Source of the DNA: Lysobacter enzymogenes
Lineage (GTDB): Bacteria > Pseudomonadota > Gammaproteobacteria > Xanthomonadales > Xanthomonadaceae
NCBI RefSeq assembly: GCF_017355525.1
Contig: NZ_CP067395.1
Span: forward strand, 1,674,001-1,738,000
Length of the DNA: 64,000 nt
Direction: 5' to 3'
Shown one piece after another: positions 9,690 through 19,367 of the stretch. Under the pieces are notes generated by a model that saw only the letters and a list, made by a program, of their open reading frames with translations, did not search any database and was not told the DNA's origin. Position 1 is the stretch's first letter. Every line of letters starts with the position of its first letter. The position numbers were made by a program, and so were the translations under genes.

Positions 9690-10595
9690 TCAGGCCGCCA
9701 GATCGGCGCGGCCAAGGTGTTCGAGTTCGGCGGCCAGCGCCGCGGTGCGGCGCAGCGCGTCGGCGTGCGCGGACGACAGCGTCTGCAACGGCAGGCGCAG
9801 GCCGTGGCCCAGGCCCTGCGCGGCGAGCAGCGCCTTGACCGGGATCGGGTTCGGTTCGACGCCGAGGAAATCGTAGGCCGGACGCAGGCGCGCGTCCCAG
9901 GCCTCGGCCTCGCCGCGCTTGCCGGCGCGGGCCAGGTCGGCGAGGCGGCGGAACGCCGCCGGCATCGCGTTGGAGCCGACCGAGACGATGCCGTCGGCGC
10001 CGGCCAGCATGGCCCGGCACGCGGTCGGGTCGTCGCCGCTGAGCACGGCGAAGGTTTCGGACTTCAGCGCCAGCAGTTCGCTCATGCGCTGCGGGTCGGA
10101 CACCGCTTCCTTGATGCCGACGATGCGCGCATGGCCGGCCAGTTCGGCGACGGTCGCCGGCAGCAGGTCGCAGCCGGTGCGGCCGGGCACGTTGTAGAGC
10201 ACGACCGGCAAGGCGCCGTCGTCGGCGATCGCGCGGTAATGCGCGAGCAGGCCGGCCTGGGTCGGGCGCACGTACGGCGGCGCGACCACCAGCGCCGCGT
10301 CGGCGCCGAGCGCGGCCACGCGCCGGTTCAGTTCGATGGTCTTGGCGGTGTTGGACTGGCCGGTGCCGGCCAGCACCGGGACGCGCCCGGCGACGAATTC
10401 GACCGCGCTGCGCAACAGGGTGTCGTACTCGGCATCGAACAGCGCCGCCGCCTCGCCGGTGGAACCGGCGACCACGAGCGCCTGGGTGCCGCCCTCCAGC
10501 TGTTTCGCCAGCAGCGAGCGCCAGGCGTCCAGGTCGAGTTCGGCGGACGCGGTGAACGGCGTCGCCAGCGCGGTGATGCTGCCGGTAAGTCGCAA
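9690..10595 (-). CDS. dapA: 4-hydroxy-tetrahydrodipicolinate synthase
   Basis: Condenses pyruvate with aspartate semialdehyde in the lysine/diaminopimelate pathway. The 301-residue TIM-barrel protein shows [12 protein letters not shown] near the N-terminus, [13 protein letters not shown] with the active-site tyrosine, and the Schiff-base lysine in IVGIKEAV. No ATG fits the start. The family start [14 protein letters not shown] coincides with a TTG at 10595 that has AGGG about 8 nt upstream, so TTG was chosen. A much longer open frame upstream is antisense to gcvR and was ignored. Confidence 0.94.
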   Translation of the reverse strand: MRLTGSITALATPFTASAELDLDAWRSLLAKQLEGGTQALVVAGSTGEAAALFDAEYDTLLRSAVEFVAGRVPVLAGTGQSNTAKTIELNRRVAALGADAALVVAPPYVRPTQAGLLAHYRAIADDGALPVVLYNVPGRTGCDLLPATVAELAGHARIVGIKEAVSDPQRMSELLALKSETFAVLSGDDPTACRAMLAGADGIVSVGSNAMPAAFRRLADLARAGKRGEAEAWDARLRPAYDFLGVEPNPIPVKALLAAQGLGHGLRLPLQTLSSAHADALRRTAALAAELEHLGRADLAA

Positions 10596-10967
10596 GGTTG
10601 GAACCCTGTGGGCTGGTGCGGCCGCGGGCGCGGGCGCGAATGGGCGGAACGGGCAAGACGGGCGGAACAAGCAAACTCTGGGGCAGGCAAACTCTGGAGC
10701 GGGGTTCGGGACCGCCGCGGCGCGCCCGGGCCGGGCCGGCGCGGGTCGATCGCGGCGGAGCGGAGGGCATCGCTGAAACGGGCCTGCGAAAGCGGTCCAG
10801 TCTAAACCGGCCTGCGGGCACGAAACGCTGCCTGCGGACGGCCATACACCGGGCGATGTTACTTGCGGCGCGAAAGCGCGGGCAAGTATGCTGACCCGCA
10901 GTCGCGTCCCGCGTCCGGGCCGCCGTTCATTCTCCGAGCCGACATCGCTCCCCTTGCAGGCGCCGCC
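10596..10967. other. Divergent dapA/gcvR intergenic region
   Basis: 372 bp without a gene, holding the two divergent promoters. The only structure seen is a direct repeat of GCAAACTCTGG at 10671-10681 and 10687-10697, spaced 16 bp apart, about 80 bp upstream of dapA. It might be a regulator site. No clear -35/-10 pair was assigned. Confidence 0.5.
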
Positions 10968-11528
10968 TTGACCGATTCCGCTTCCCGGCCGTCGCCGAAC
11001 GATAACCACCTCCTGATCAACGCCTATACGACGCATCCGGAGTCGCCGCTGCTGTCGGTGACGCGCCGGATCGCCGATTCGGGCTGCAATCTCGTCGACG
11101 CGCGCCTGGCCACGGTCGGACGCGACGTGTCGGTGACCGCGCTCGCCCAGGGCTCCTGGGATTCGGTCGCCAAGCTCGAGGCGATGATGGCCCGGCTGGA
11201 GCGCGAGGAAGGCCTCAAGCTGGTGTGGTACCGCACCGGCGCCAAGCAGGTGCAGTCCAGCCTGCTGCCCTACATCGTCGAAGTCGTCGCCGCGGACAAG
11301 CCCGGCATCCTGTTCCAGCTGGCCGACTTCTTCGACCGCCAGGGCATCACCATCGAAAGCCTGCACTGCTCGCGCTACCGCGCGATGCAGACCGGGGCGG
11401 ACATGTTCTCGGCCCAGATCACGATCGGCGTGCCTTCGAGCATGCACATCGCCGCGCTGCGCGACGATTTCCTCGAGTTCTGCGACCACTTGAACCTGGA
11501 CGCCATCATGGATCCGATGAAGTTCTGA
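10968..11528 (+). CDS. gcvR: GcvR-like ACT-domain regulator of the glycine cleavage system
   Basis: A 186-residue protein with two ACT domains: residues about 14-80 ([20 protein letters not shown]) and about 98-180 ([20 protein letters not shown], then [12 protein letters not shown]). This is the GcvR layout, a protein that senses glycine and antagonises GcvA-type regulators. The most family-like start is the TTG at 10968 ([13 protein letters not shown]). An upstream in-frame extension to 10863 exists but is proline-rich. In several proteobacteria this gene precedes bcp, as here (17 bp gap). Confidence 0.85.
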   Translation: MTDSASRPSPNDNHLLINAYTTHPESPLLSVTRRIADSGCNLVDARLATVGRDVSVTALAQGSWDSVAKLEAMMARLEREEGLKLVWYRTGAKQVQSSLLPYIVEVVAADKPGILFQLADFFDRQGITIESLHCSRYRAMQTGADMFSAQITIGVPSSMHIAALRDDFLEFCDHLNLDAIMDPMKF

Positions 11529-11545
11529 GAGGTAAGCTGGCAACC

Positions 11546-12031
11546 ATGCTCGACACCGGCGATCGCGCTTACGGCGGCAAAACGCCCAATTACGACCTGG
11601 CCCTGTCCAGCGGCGAAACGGTCAAGCTCAAGGACTACGCCGGCGGCTGGCTGGTGCTTTACTTCTACCCCAAGGACAGCACGCCCGGCTGCACCACCGA
11701 GGGCCTGGACTTCAACGCCCACTTGGCCAAGTTCAAGAAGGCCGGCGCCACCGTGCTGGGCGTGTCGCGCGACTCGGTCAAGTCGCACCAGAACTTCTGC
11801 GCCAAGCAGGGCTTCAAGTTCGACCTGGTCAGCGACAAGGACGAGACCTTGTGCAACGCCTTCGGCGTGATCAAGGAAAAATCGCTGTACGGCCGCAAGT
11901 ACATGGGCGTGGAGCGCAGCACCTTCCTGATCGACCCGAAAGGCGTCATCGTGCAGTCATGGCGTCCGGTGAAAGTCGCCGGGCATGCCGAAGCCGTCCT
12001 CGCCGCACTCAAGGAACACGCCGCCCAGTGA
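11546..12031 (+). CDS. bcp: Thiol peroxidase of the Bcp/PrxQ family
   Basis: Reduces hydrogen and organic peroxides at the expense of thioredoxin. The 161-residue thioredoxin fold has the peroxidatic cysteine at residue 49 in [13 protein letters not shown]. The second cysteine found five residues later in many Bcp proteins is absent (TTEGLDF). The likely resolving cysteine is residue 85 (NFCAKQG), a spacing of 36 that matches my recollection of Xanthomonas PrxQ (Cys48/Cys84). Translationally close to gcvR. Confidence 0.94.
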   Translation: MLDTGDRAYGGKTPNYDLALSSGETVKLKDYAGGWLVLYFYPKDSTPGCTTEGLDFNAHLAKFKKAGATVLGVSRDSVKSHQNFCAKQGFKFDLVSDKDETLCNAFGVIKEKSLYGRKYMGVERSTFLIDPKGVIVQSWRPVKVAGHAEAVLAALKEHAAQ

Positions 12032-12173
12032 GGCCGCCCCTTTCCCCGACGCGCCGCCGTCCCGCCCCGCGGGCCACGGCGGCGCTGCCGTGCGCGCAAG
12101 CCGGCGCGCGCTGCGCGACCCCGATCGTTTTTCCCCCGGCGTGCCGCCACGCCACACTCCCGCGGAGCTGTCG

Positions 12174-13571
12174 ATGACACGAAGCAAGCGCATCTACGTG
12201 CTGGATACCAACGTGCTGATGCACGATCCCACCGCGCTGTTCAAATTCGAGGAGCACGACGTCTACCTGCCGATGCAGGTCATCGAAGAGCTCGACAACG
12301 GCAAGAAAGGCACCTCCGAAGCCAGCCGCAACGCGCGCCAGGTCAGCCGTTTCCTCAACGAGCTGATCGAGGCCGAGGGCACCGACAAGATCTCCAGCGG
12401 CATCTCGCTGGTGCGGCCGCAGGGCCTGCAGCTGCGCGGCGCGCAGAGCATCGGCAAGCTGCGCTTCCAGACCGATTCCTTCGACGCCGGCAAGCGCTTC
12501 GGCACGGTCATCCCGGACAACCACATCCTCGGCGCGGTGCTCGCGCTGAAGGAAAGCGACCCGGGCGCGCCGGTGGTGCTGGTGTCGAAGGACATCAATC
12601 TGCGGATCAAGGCCTCGATCGCCGGGATCGTGTCGGAAGACTACGAGAACGACCGCGCGCTCGACGATTTCAGCCTGCTCTACACCGGCGCGACCGCGCT
12701 GCCGGAAGACTTCTGGCAGAGCCACGGCAAGGACCTCAAGTCCTGGACCGAGAAAGGCCGCACCTTCTACGAAATCGCCCGCACCGAGAACGACGACTGG
12801 TACCCGAACCAGTTCCTGTACCTGCCCGGCGACGACGAGTCCGAGCTGCGCGTCACCAAGGTCAACGACGAACGCGTCACCTTGCAGATCGTCGACGACT
12901 TCCGCCATCACCAGCACGCGGTGTGGGGCATCAGCGCGCGCAACCGCGAGCAGAATTTCGCGCTCAACGCGCTGATGGATCCGGAGGTCGACTTCGTCAC
13001 CCTGCTCGGCACCGCCGGCACCGGCAAGACCTTGCTGGCGCTGGCCGCGGGCCTGGCGCAGACGATGGACCAGCAGCGCTACCGCGAGATCATCATGACC
13101 CGCGCCACGGTCAGCGTCGGCGAGGACATCGGCTTCCTGCCCGGCACCGAGGAAGAAAAGATGACCCCGTGGATGGGCGCGCTGACCGACAACCTGGAAG
13201 TGCTGACCCACAACCAGGACGGCGGCGCCTGGGGCCGCGCGGCGACCAACGACCTGCTCGCCTCGCGGATCAAGATCCGCTCGATGAACTTCATGCGCGG
13301 CCGCACCTTCCTGAGCCGCTGGCTGATCCTGGACGAGGCGCAGAACCTCACCCCGAAGCAGATGAAGACGCTGATCACCCGCGCCGGCCCGGGCACCAAG
13401 ATCGTCTGCCTCGGCAACGTCGAGCAGATCGACACGCCGTACCTGACCGAGACCACCTCGGGCCTGACCTACGCGGTCGACCGCTTCAAGGGCTGGGCGC
13501 ACAGCGCGCACGTGACCCTGCGCCGCGGCGAGCGTTCGCGCCTGGCCGATTACGCGTCGGAAGTTTTGTAA
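12174..13571 (+). CDS. PIN-domain PhoH-family ATPase
   Basis: A 465-residue fusion of an N-terminal PIN RNase domain (IYVLDTNVLMHDP, with further acidic residues in EELDNGKKG and the PDNHILGAVL block) and a C-terminal PhoH ATPase domain from about residue 250. Walker A is GTAGTGKTLLALAAG, Walker B is SRWLILDEAQNLTP. The organisation equals YlaK/PhoH2, for which RNA unwinding and cleavage have been described. The ATG at 12174 has GGAG 6 nt upstream. The long upstream extension overlaps bcp and was rejected. The target RNA is unknown. Confidence 0.92.
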   Translation: MTRSKRIYVLDTNVLMHDPTALFKFEEHDVYLPMQVIEELDNGKKGTSEASRNARQVSRFLNELIEAEGTDKISSGISLVRPQGLQLRGAQSIGKLRFQTDSFDAGKRFGTVIPDNHILGAVLALKESDPGAPVVLVSKDINLRIKASIAGIVSEDYENDRALDDFSLLYTGATALPEDFWQSHGKDLKSWTEKGRTFYEIARTENDDWYPNQFLYLPGDDESELRVTKVNDERVTLQIVDDFRHHQHAVWGISARNREQNFALNALMDPEVDFVTLLGTAGTGKTLLALAAGLAQTMDQQRYREIIMTRATVSVGEDIGFLPGTEEEKMTPWMGALTDNLEVLTHNQDGGAWGRAATNDLLASRIKIRSMNFMRGRTFLSRWLILDEAQNLTPKQMKTLITRAGPGTKIVCLGNVEQIDTPYLTETTSGLTYAVDRFKGWAHSAHVTLRRGERSRLADYASEVL

Positions 13572-13574
13572 AGG

Positions 13575-14255
13575 ATGCCGCCGACGACAAGGACGTCGTG
13601 GTCCGGATTCCGATTCGCGCTGGCGGCGTTCGCCGCGTTGCTGCTGGCGCGGGTCGGATTCGAATATTGGGCCGACGATCTGCAGGCGCCGCCGCTGGAC
13701 GCGCCGATCGCGGTCGCCGCGGGCGGCGCGCTGGACCAGCGCATCCGCCTGCGCGCGCGCGACAGCCACCGCATGCAACTGCGCTTCCTGACCGCCGGCA
13801 GCGACTACGACCGCCTGCGCGCGCTGCTGGAGCAGCCGGTCTATCGCGACGGCAAGCGGGTATCGGCCGGGCTGGAAGTGCCGGTGCGCTGGTCGCTGAG
13901 CGAGATCGACAGCGGCCGCGTCGTCGCCGCCGGCGAAAAGGCGACCGAGGACGTGTCGGGCTGGAACAGCGACGAATTCTCCCGCTCCGTGGCGAGCTTC
14001 GCCGCGCCGCCGGGCGAGTATCGCTTGCAGGTGCGCATCGCCCGCCCGGTGCCGGAACTGGCCGGCGTGCCGGCGCGCGTGCTGGTCGGGCTGAATCCCA
14101 AGGCCAGCAGCAGCTGGCAGACCGAGTGGGCGTGGTTCGGGCGCTTGCTGTGCCTGCCGCTCGATCCGTTGCTGGCGATCGCGGCGGCGCTGCTGGGGTG
14201 GTTCGGCTTGCGCCGTTGGTGGGCCTCGCGGCGCGGCGCCGCGGCGATGGTCTGA
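13575..14255 (+). CDS. Hypothetical protein with N- and C-terminal membrane segments
   Basis: Begins only 3 bp after the PhoH gene and is probably co-transcribed. The 226 residues contain a membrane segment near residues 12-27 (FALAAFAALLLARVGF), a periplasmic-type beta-rich domain (roughly 40-180; RMQLRFLTAGSDYDRLRALL, VPVRWSLSEID, EYRLQVRIARPVPEL) and a second membrane segment near 195-215 (LLCLPLDPLLAIAAALLGWF). This resembles DUF5625-type jelly-roll proteins, but I am not sure of the family. No function can be assigned. Confidence 0.75.
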   Translation: MPPTTRTSWSGFRFALAAFAALLLARVGFEYWADDLQAPPLDAPIAVAAGGALDQRIRLRARDSHRMQLRFLTAGSDYDRLRALLEQPVYRDGKRVSAGLEVPVRWSLSEIDSGRVVAAGEKATEDVSGWNSDEFSRSVASFAAPPGEYRLQVRIARPVPELAGVPARVLVGLNPKASSSWQTEWAWFGRLLCLPLDPLLAIAAALLGWFGLRRWWASRRGAAAMV

Positions 14256-14411
14256 GTCGCGCGTGGCGGCTTCGCGCCGCCGCGCCCACACGCTGGCGCG
14301 CCCTCTCCCAAGCGCGCGCCCGCACGAGCCGCGCCTCGCAGCGCGCGCCATGTCCGCCATCGCGCCCGAGTCGGCGCTGCCGCGCCCTGCGCTTTTCGCT
14401 ACGCTTGCGCC

Positions 14412-15240
<829 letters not shown>

Positions 15241-15248
<8 letters not shown>

Positions 15249-16098
15249 GCCGATCGACCGCGAGCCACGCACGCTGGCCGCGAGCGACGGCCACGCCTGG
15301 TCGCTGAGCTGCGCGATCCCGCCGCGCCCCAGCGCCAGCCTGCTGTGGCTGCCGGCGCTCGGCGTGGCCGCGCGCCACTACCAGACCTTCGCCGACGCGC
15401 TGGCCGCGCGCGGCATCGCCGTGTTCGTGCACGAATGGCGCGGCAACGGCAGCAGCACGCTGCGCGCCAGCCGCGCCGTCGATTGGGGTTACCGCGAACT
15501 GCTGCTCGCCGACCTGCCGGCCAGCGACGCCGCGGTCGCCGCCGCGCTGCCCGGCGTGCGCCGCATCGTCGGCGGCCACAGCCTCGGCGGGCAGATGGCG
15601 TGCATGCGCCTGGGCCTGGCCGCGCTGCACAACGATCCGCAAATTCCCACCGCGCTGTGGCTGGCCGCGAGCGGCGCGCCGTACTGGCCGACGTGGCCGA
15701 TGCCGCAGCGTTTGGCGATGCCGCTGATCTACCGCTTCCTGCCGTGGCTGGCGCAGGTCAACGGCACCCTGCCCGGCCGCCGCATCGGCTTCGGCGGCAA
15801 CGAAGCGCGCGGCCTGATCCGCGACTGGGGCCGCACCGCGCTGAGCGGCGTCTACGCCGCGCGCGGCATCGAGGCGGACATCGAAGCCGGCATGGCGCAG
15901 GTGCGCGTGGACGCGCGCGCGGTGCGCATGGACGACGATTGGCTGGTGCCGCGGGCGTCGCAGGATTTCCTGCTCGGCAAACTGCCGCTGGCGCGGGTCG
16001 AAACCGTGGAGTTGGGAGCGCTCGAGTTGGGCGTTCGCGCCGATCATTTCGCCTGGATGAAGCGGCCCGATGCCGTAGTCGAGGCGTTGCTGCGCTAG
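15241..16098 (+). CDS. Alpha/beta hydrolase
   Basis: A 285-residue serine hydrolase of the alpha/beta fold overlapping thiD by 8 bp, so the two are probably translationally coupled. The nucleophile elbow is GGHSLGGQMA (Ser near residue 115). HEWRGNGSS near residue 62 resembles the oxyanion region, and the C-terminal DHFAWMKRPD supplies the histidine. There is no signal peptide, so it is probably cytoplasmic. The substrate is not predictable; a role linked to thiamine is only suggested by the overlap. Confidence 0.85.
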
Positions 16099-16118
16099 TC
16101 GTTTGTTGGGTGGCCCTC

Positions 16119-16465
16119 CGTCGTTCCCGCGGACGCGGGCTCCGCATTTACTTCGGAGAAGCCGAACGTCCAGGGCTTCATCGAAGCATGGCGCTGAAGT
16201 CTCTGGATCCCCGCCTTCGCGGGGATGACGACTGAAACAGGCGCGGCGAAACCCACCTACCGTCATTCCCGCGAACGCGGGAATCCAGGGATTTACCCAG
16301 GCATGACTCTGAAGTCTCTGGATCCCCGCCTTCGCGGGGATGACGACTGAAACAGGCGCGACGCAACCCACCTACCGTCATTCCCGCGAACGCGGGAATC
16401 CAGGGATTTACCCAGGCATGACTCTGAAGTATCTGGATCCCCGCCTTCGCGGGGATGACGGCTGG
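16119..16465. repeat. Tandem palindromic repeat array, about 115-bp units
   Basis: Three units. A diverged first copy lies at 16119-16260, then 16261-16375, then a partial third at 16376-16465 that is nearly identical to the second. Each unit opens with an arm reading CATTCCCGCGAACGCGGGAA and closes with the arm CCCCGCCTTCGCGGGGATGA, so each is a pair of hairpins. The pattern resembles dispersed intergenic repeats seen in many proteobacteria. It lies between the hydrolase gene and the torF-kdp promoter, and no ORF here is credible. Confidence 0.85.
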
Positions 16466-16518
16466 TGACGACGCAGCGAAGCCAACCTGCCGCCGTTCTC
16501 CTCGCACCCTGCCCGACA

Positions 16519-16591
16519 TTTACGCCGCCGGCGCGATCTTTTACGCCGAATTTACGCGGCGACGCCGATCACGAAATAGCGGCTTTACGCC
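16519..16591 (+). promoter_or_regulatory. Four TTTACGCC direct repeats upstream of the torF-kdp operon (putative KdpE sites)
   Basis: TTTACGCC occurs at 16519, 16540 and 16584, with the variant TTTACGCG at 16551. The start-to-start distances are 21, 11 and 33 bp, close to whole helical turns, so all sites face the same side of the DNA. OmpR-type response regulators bind such direct repeats, and the E. coli KdpE site is T-rich with TTTACA-like halves. Assignment to KdpE is inference from location. Confidence 0.6.
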
Positions 16592-16653
16592 CTGCCTTCC
16601 GAGAATGAACACGTGGCCGAACCGGCCTCGTTCGCTTCTTCCCGGATACTTCC

Positions 16654-17400
16654 ATGTCGTCGTCGCACCACCTGTTCCGCCGCCGCGAAGCCGCCACGCC
16701 GTTGCTGCTGGCCGCCTGCGCCGGCCTCGGCCTGCTCGCGCTGGGCGCGAATGCGCGGGCCGAGGAAACGCCTGCTTTCACCCTCAGCGGCTCGGCCGCG
16801 CTGACCAGCGATTACGTCTGGCGCGGCAGCTCGCAGAGCCAGGGCGACCCGGCCGCGCAAGTCGGCTTCAAGGCCGCGCACCGCAGCGGCTTCTACGCCT
16901 CGGTGTGGGGCTCGGGCGTCGAATTCGCCCCTGAAACCCACGCCAGCAGCGAACTCGACTTCACCGTCGGCTGGGCCGGCAAGATCGCGCCGGACTGGGC
17001 GCTGGACCTCAACGTCCTGCACTACCGCTATCCCTCGACCACGGTCGATCTGAACTGGACCGAGCTCAACGGCACGGCGACGTACCGCGACAACTACTGG
17101 CTGTCGCTGGCGTATTCCAACGAAGCGCTCGGCAGCAAGCATCGCGGCGTCTATTCGCAGCTCGGCGCGCGCTTCCCGGTCAACGACGCGCTGCGTTTCG
17201 AAGCCGCGGTCGGCCACTACTTCCTCGACGACGTCTACGACCGCAGCTACAGCCACGGTCAGCTCAGCGCGATCTGGGCGTTCAAGGCCCCGTTCGAACT
17301 GCGCCTGACCGCGCACGGCACCGACCGCAACGCCGAGCGGATCTTCGGCGATTCCCTGGCCGGCTCGCGCGTCGAAGCCGCGGTCCAGGCGTCCTTCTGA
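16654..17400 (+). CDS. TorF-family putative outer-membrane porin
   Basis: A 248-residue protein with a signal peptide (cleavage near residue 36, after NARA) and a predicted all-beta barrel. It contains SGSAALTSDYVWRGSSQSQGDPAAQVGFK, here split by alternating strands, plus NYWLSLAYSNEALG and a C-terminal aromatic residue (QASF). The SDYVWRG box is the hallmark of the Gcw_chp/TorF family. It ends 14 bp before kdpF and probably forms the first gene of the kdp operon, suggesting a role in moving cations across the outer membrane when potassium is scarce. Confidence 0.85.
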   Translation: MSSSHHLFRRREAATPLLLAACAGLGLLALGANARAEETPAFTLSGSAALTSDYVWRGSSQSQGDPAAQVGFKAAHRSGFYASVWGSGVEFAPETHASSELDFTVGWAGKIAPDWALDLNVLHYRYPSTTVDLNWTELNGTATYRDNYWLSLAYSNEALGSKHRGVYSQLGARFPVNDALRFEAAVGHYFLDDVYDRSYSHGQLSAIWAFKAPFELRLTAHGTDRNAERIFGDSLAGSRVEAAVQASF

Positions 17401-17414
17401 CAGGAGACACGACC

Positions 17415-17507
17415 ATGCCCGGCTGGCTCTCGATGCTGTGCGCGATTTCGGTCCTGGTGGCCGCCGCCTATCTGCTCTACGTCGTGCTGCGCCCCGAAGA
17501 TTTCTGA
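17415..17507 (+). CDS. kdpF: KdpF, small subunit of the potassium-transporting ATPase
   Basis: A 30-residue single-pass membrane peptide: MPGWLSMLCAIS followed by a hydrophobic stretch and ending LRPEDF, the conserved KdpF tail (LL-x-RPE-x-F). ATG 17415 has GGAG about 8 nt upstream. It stabilises the KdpFABC complex in E. coli. Position between torF and kdpA supports the call. Confidence 0.9.
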   Translation: MPGWLSMLCAISVLVAAAYLLYVVLRPEDF

Positions 17508-17640
17508 CGGCGCGCCCGCGGCATGAGGAACGCGCCGCGGTTCCATTCTCCTGCGCGCGTCCGCCGTTTGAGCGGATGCGCGCCAGGCCGTTGCCGCGCC
17601 GGATGCGCGGACGCGGCCCCACCACCGTCCGGTGTTCGTC

Positions 17641-19356
17641 ATGATCGAAATCTTGCTCGTCTTCGCCCTGGCCGTCGGCCTGGGCTGGCCGTTGGGCCTG
17701 TATCTGGCGCGGGTCATGCGCGGCGACCGCTCGCGCCTGGATCCGCTGTTCGCGCCGCTGGAACGCGCGATCTACCGCGCGATCGGCACCGATCCGTCGC
17801 GCGGCATGAGCTGGCGCGGCTATGCGCTGGCGTTCGCGCTCAGCAACGCCGTGCTCGCCGTGTTGGTCTGGGTGTTGTTCATGACCCAGGCCTGGCTGCC
17901 GTTCAACCCCGACGCCGTGCCGAACATGCGCTGGGACACCGCGCTGCACACGATGGTGTCGTTCCTCACCAACACCAACCAGCAGCACTACTCCGGCCAG
18001 GCCCAGCTGAGCTATCTCTCGCAGATGGTCGGCATCGTCGGCCTGCAGGTGGTGACGCCGATGATGGGCCTGGGCATCGTCGCGGCGACCTTGCGCGGCC
18101 TGTTCGGCGGCCGTCAGGCGATGGCCGCGCCGGGCGCGCCGGCGCGCGAGGGCGAAACCCGCGACCTCGGCAATTACTGGGTCGACGTCACCCGCGCCAC
18201 GTTGCGCTTCATGCTGCCGCTGTGCCTGGTGTGGGCGCTGCTGCTGACCTGGCAGGGCGTGCCGTCGACGCTGCAGAGCGGTGCGACGGTCGCGCCGCTG
18301 GACCAAAGCGCTGAGCTGAAGCAACAGAAGATTCCGGTCGGCCCGGTCGCGGCGATGGTCGCCGCGAAACAGCTCGGAACCAACGGCGGCGGCTGGTACG
18401 GCCCGAACAGCACGGTCGCGCTCGAGAACCCGACGCCGTTCTCGAACCTGATCGAAACCCTGGCGCTGATCCTGATTCCGGTCGCGGTGACGTTCATGAT
18501 CGGCCCGTTCACCGGCCGGCGCAAACTCACCGCGCTGGTGTTCGGCAGCATGCTGCTGATGTCGACGGTGTCGACCGGCCTGTCGGTGTGGTCGGAAGCG
18601 TACTCGGCCACCACTAACGACGTGGCGCTGATGGAAGGCAAGGAAACCCGCTTCGGCGCCAGCGATTCGGCGCTGTGGTCGGCCTTGACCACGCAGAGCA
18701 GCAACGGTTCGGTCAACGCCATGCACGACTCGCTGGCGCCGCTGACCGGCGGCGTGTCGATGGTCAACATGCTGATCAACGCGATCTGGGGCGGCATCGG
18801 CTGCGGCCTGCAGCAATTCCTGGTCTATCTGCTGCTGTCGGTGTTCCTCGCCGGGCTGATGACCGGACGCACGCCGGAACTGTTCGGCCGCAAGATCGAA
18901 GCGCCCGAAGTGCGCTTGCTGGCGCTGCTGATCCTGTTGCAGCCGCTGGTGGTGCTGGGCTTCAGCGCGATCACGTTGGCGATTCCTTCGATCACCGGCA
19001 ATTCCAACCCGGGCTTCCACGGCATCGGCCAGGTGTTCTACGAGTACACCTCGGCGTTCGCCAACAACGGTTCGGGTTTCGAAGGGCTCGGCGATGCGAC
19101 GTACTGGTGGAACCTGAGCTGCGCCGCGGTGCTGGCGCTGGGCCGCTACCCCGCCCTGCTGGTGCCGCTGGCCGTCGCCGGCCTGCTCGCGCGCAAGCGC
19201 GTGGCGCCGGAAAGCGGCGGCACCCTGCATGCGGAAACGCCGACGTTCGCGCTGACCCTGATCGCGGTGATCGTGATCCTGACCGTCCTGCAATTCATGC
19301 CCGCGCTGGTGCTCGGCCCGATCGCCGACCACCTGACGCTCGCGAAGGCTCTGTGA
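17641..19356 (+). CDS. kdpA: Potassium-transporting ATPase subunit KdpA
   Basis: The potassium-selective channel subunit, 571 aa and polytopic, related to K+ channels and Trk. Selectivity-filter-type repeats are visible: SFLTNTNQQHYSG, TNGGGWYGPNST, WGGIGCGLQQF and SAFANNGSGFEGL, each containing a glycine turn. Start ATG 17641 (MIEILLVFALAVG) was chosen; an in-frame GTG nine bases upstream is possible. It is 133 bp after kdpF and 11 bp before kdpB. Confidence 0.97.
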   Translation: MIEILLVFALAVGLGWPLGLYLARVMRGDRSRLDPLFAPLERAIYRAIGTDPSRGMSWRGYALAFALSNAVLAVLVWVLFMTQAWLPFNPDAVPNMRWDTALHTMVSFLTNTNQQHYSGQAQLSYLSQMVGIVGLQVVTPMMGLGIVAATLRGLFGGRQAMAAPGAPAREGETRDLGNYWVDVTRATLRFMLPLCLVWALLLTWQGVPSTLQSGATVAPLDQSAELKQQKIPVGPVAAMVAAKQLGTNGGGWYGPNSTVALENPTPFSNLIETLALILIPVAVTFMIGPFTGRRKLTALVFGSMLLMSTVSTGLSVWSEAYSATTNDVALMEGKETRFGASDSALWSALTTQSSNGSVNAMHDSLAPLTGGVSMVNMLINAIWGGIGCGLQQFLVYLLLSVFLAGLMTGRTPELFGRKIEAPEVRLLALLILLQPLVVLGFSAITLAIPSITGNSNPGFHGIGQVFYEYTSAFANNGSGFEGLGDATYWWNLSCAAVLALGRYPALLVPLAVAGLLARKRVAPESGGTLHAETPTFALTLIAVIVILTVLQFMPALVLGPIADHLTLAKAL

Positions 19357-19367
19357 GGTAACGCCTT

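Noticed and set aside
14256..14411. TPP riboswitch ahead of thiD
   Set aside because: No CTGAGA or ACCTGA thi-box segments were found; the region is GC-rich linker.
16261..16465. Possible CRISPR or attachment-site repeats
   Set aside because: The 115-bp palindromic units are of the dispersed intergenic type, and no integrase or cas gene is present.
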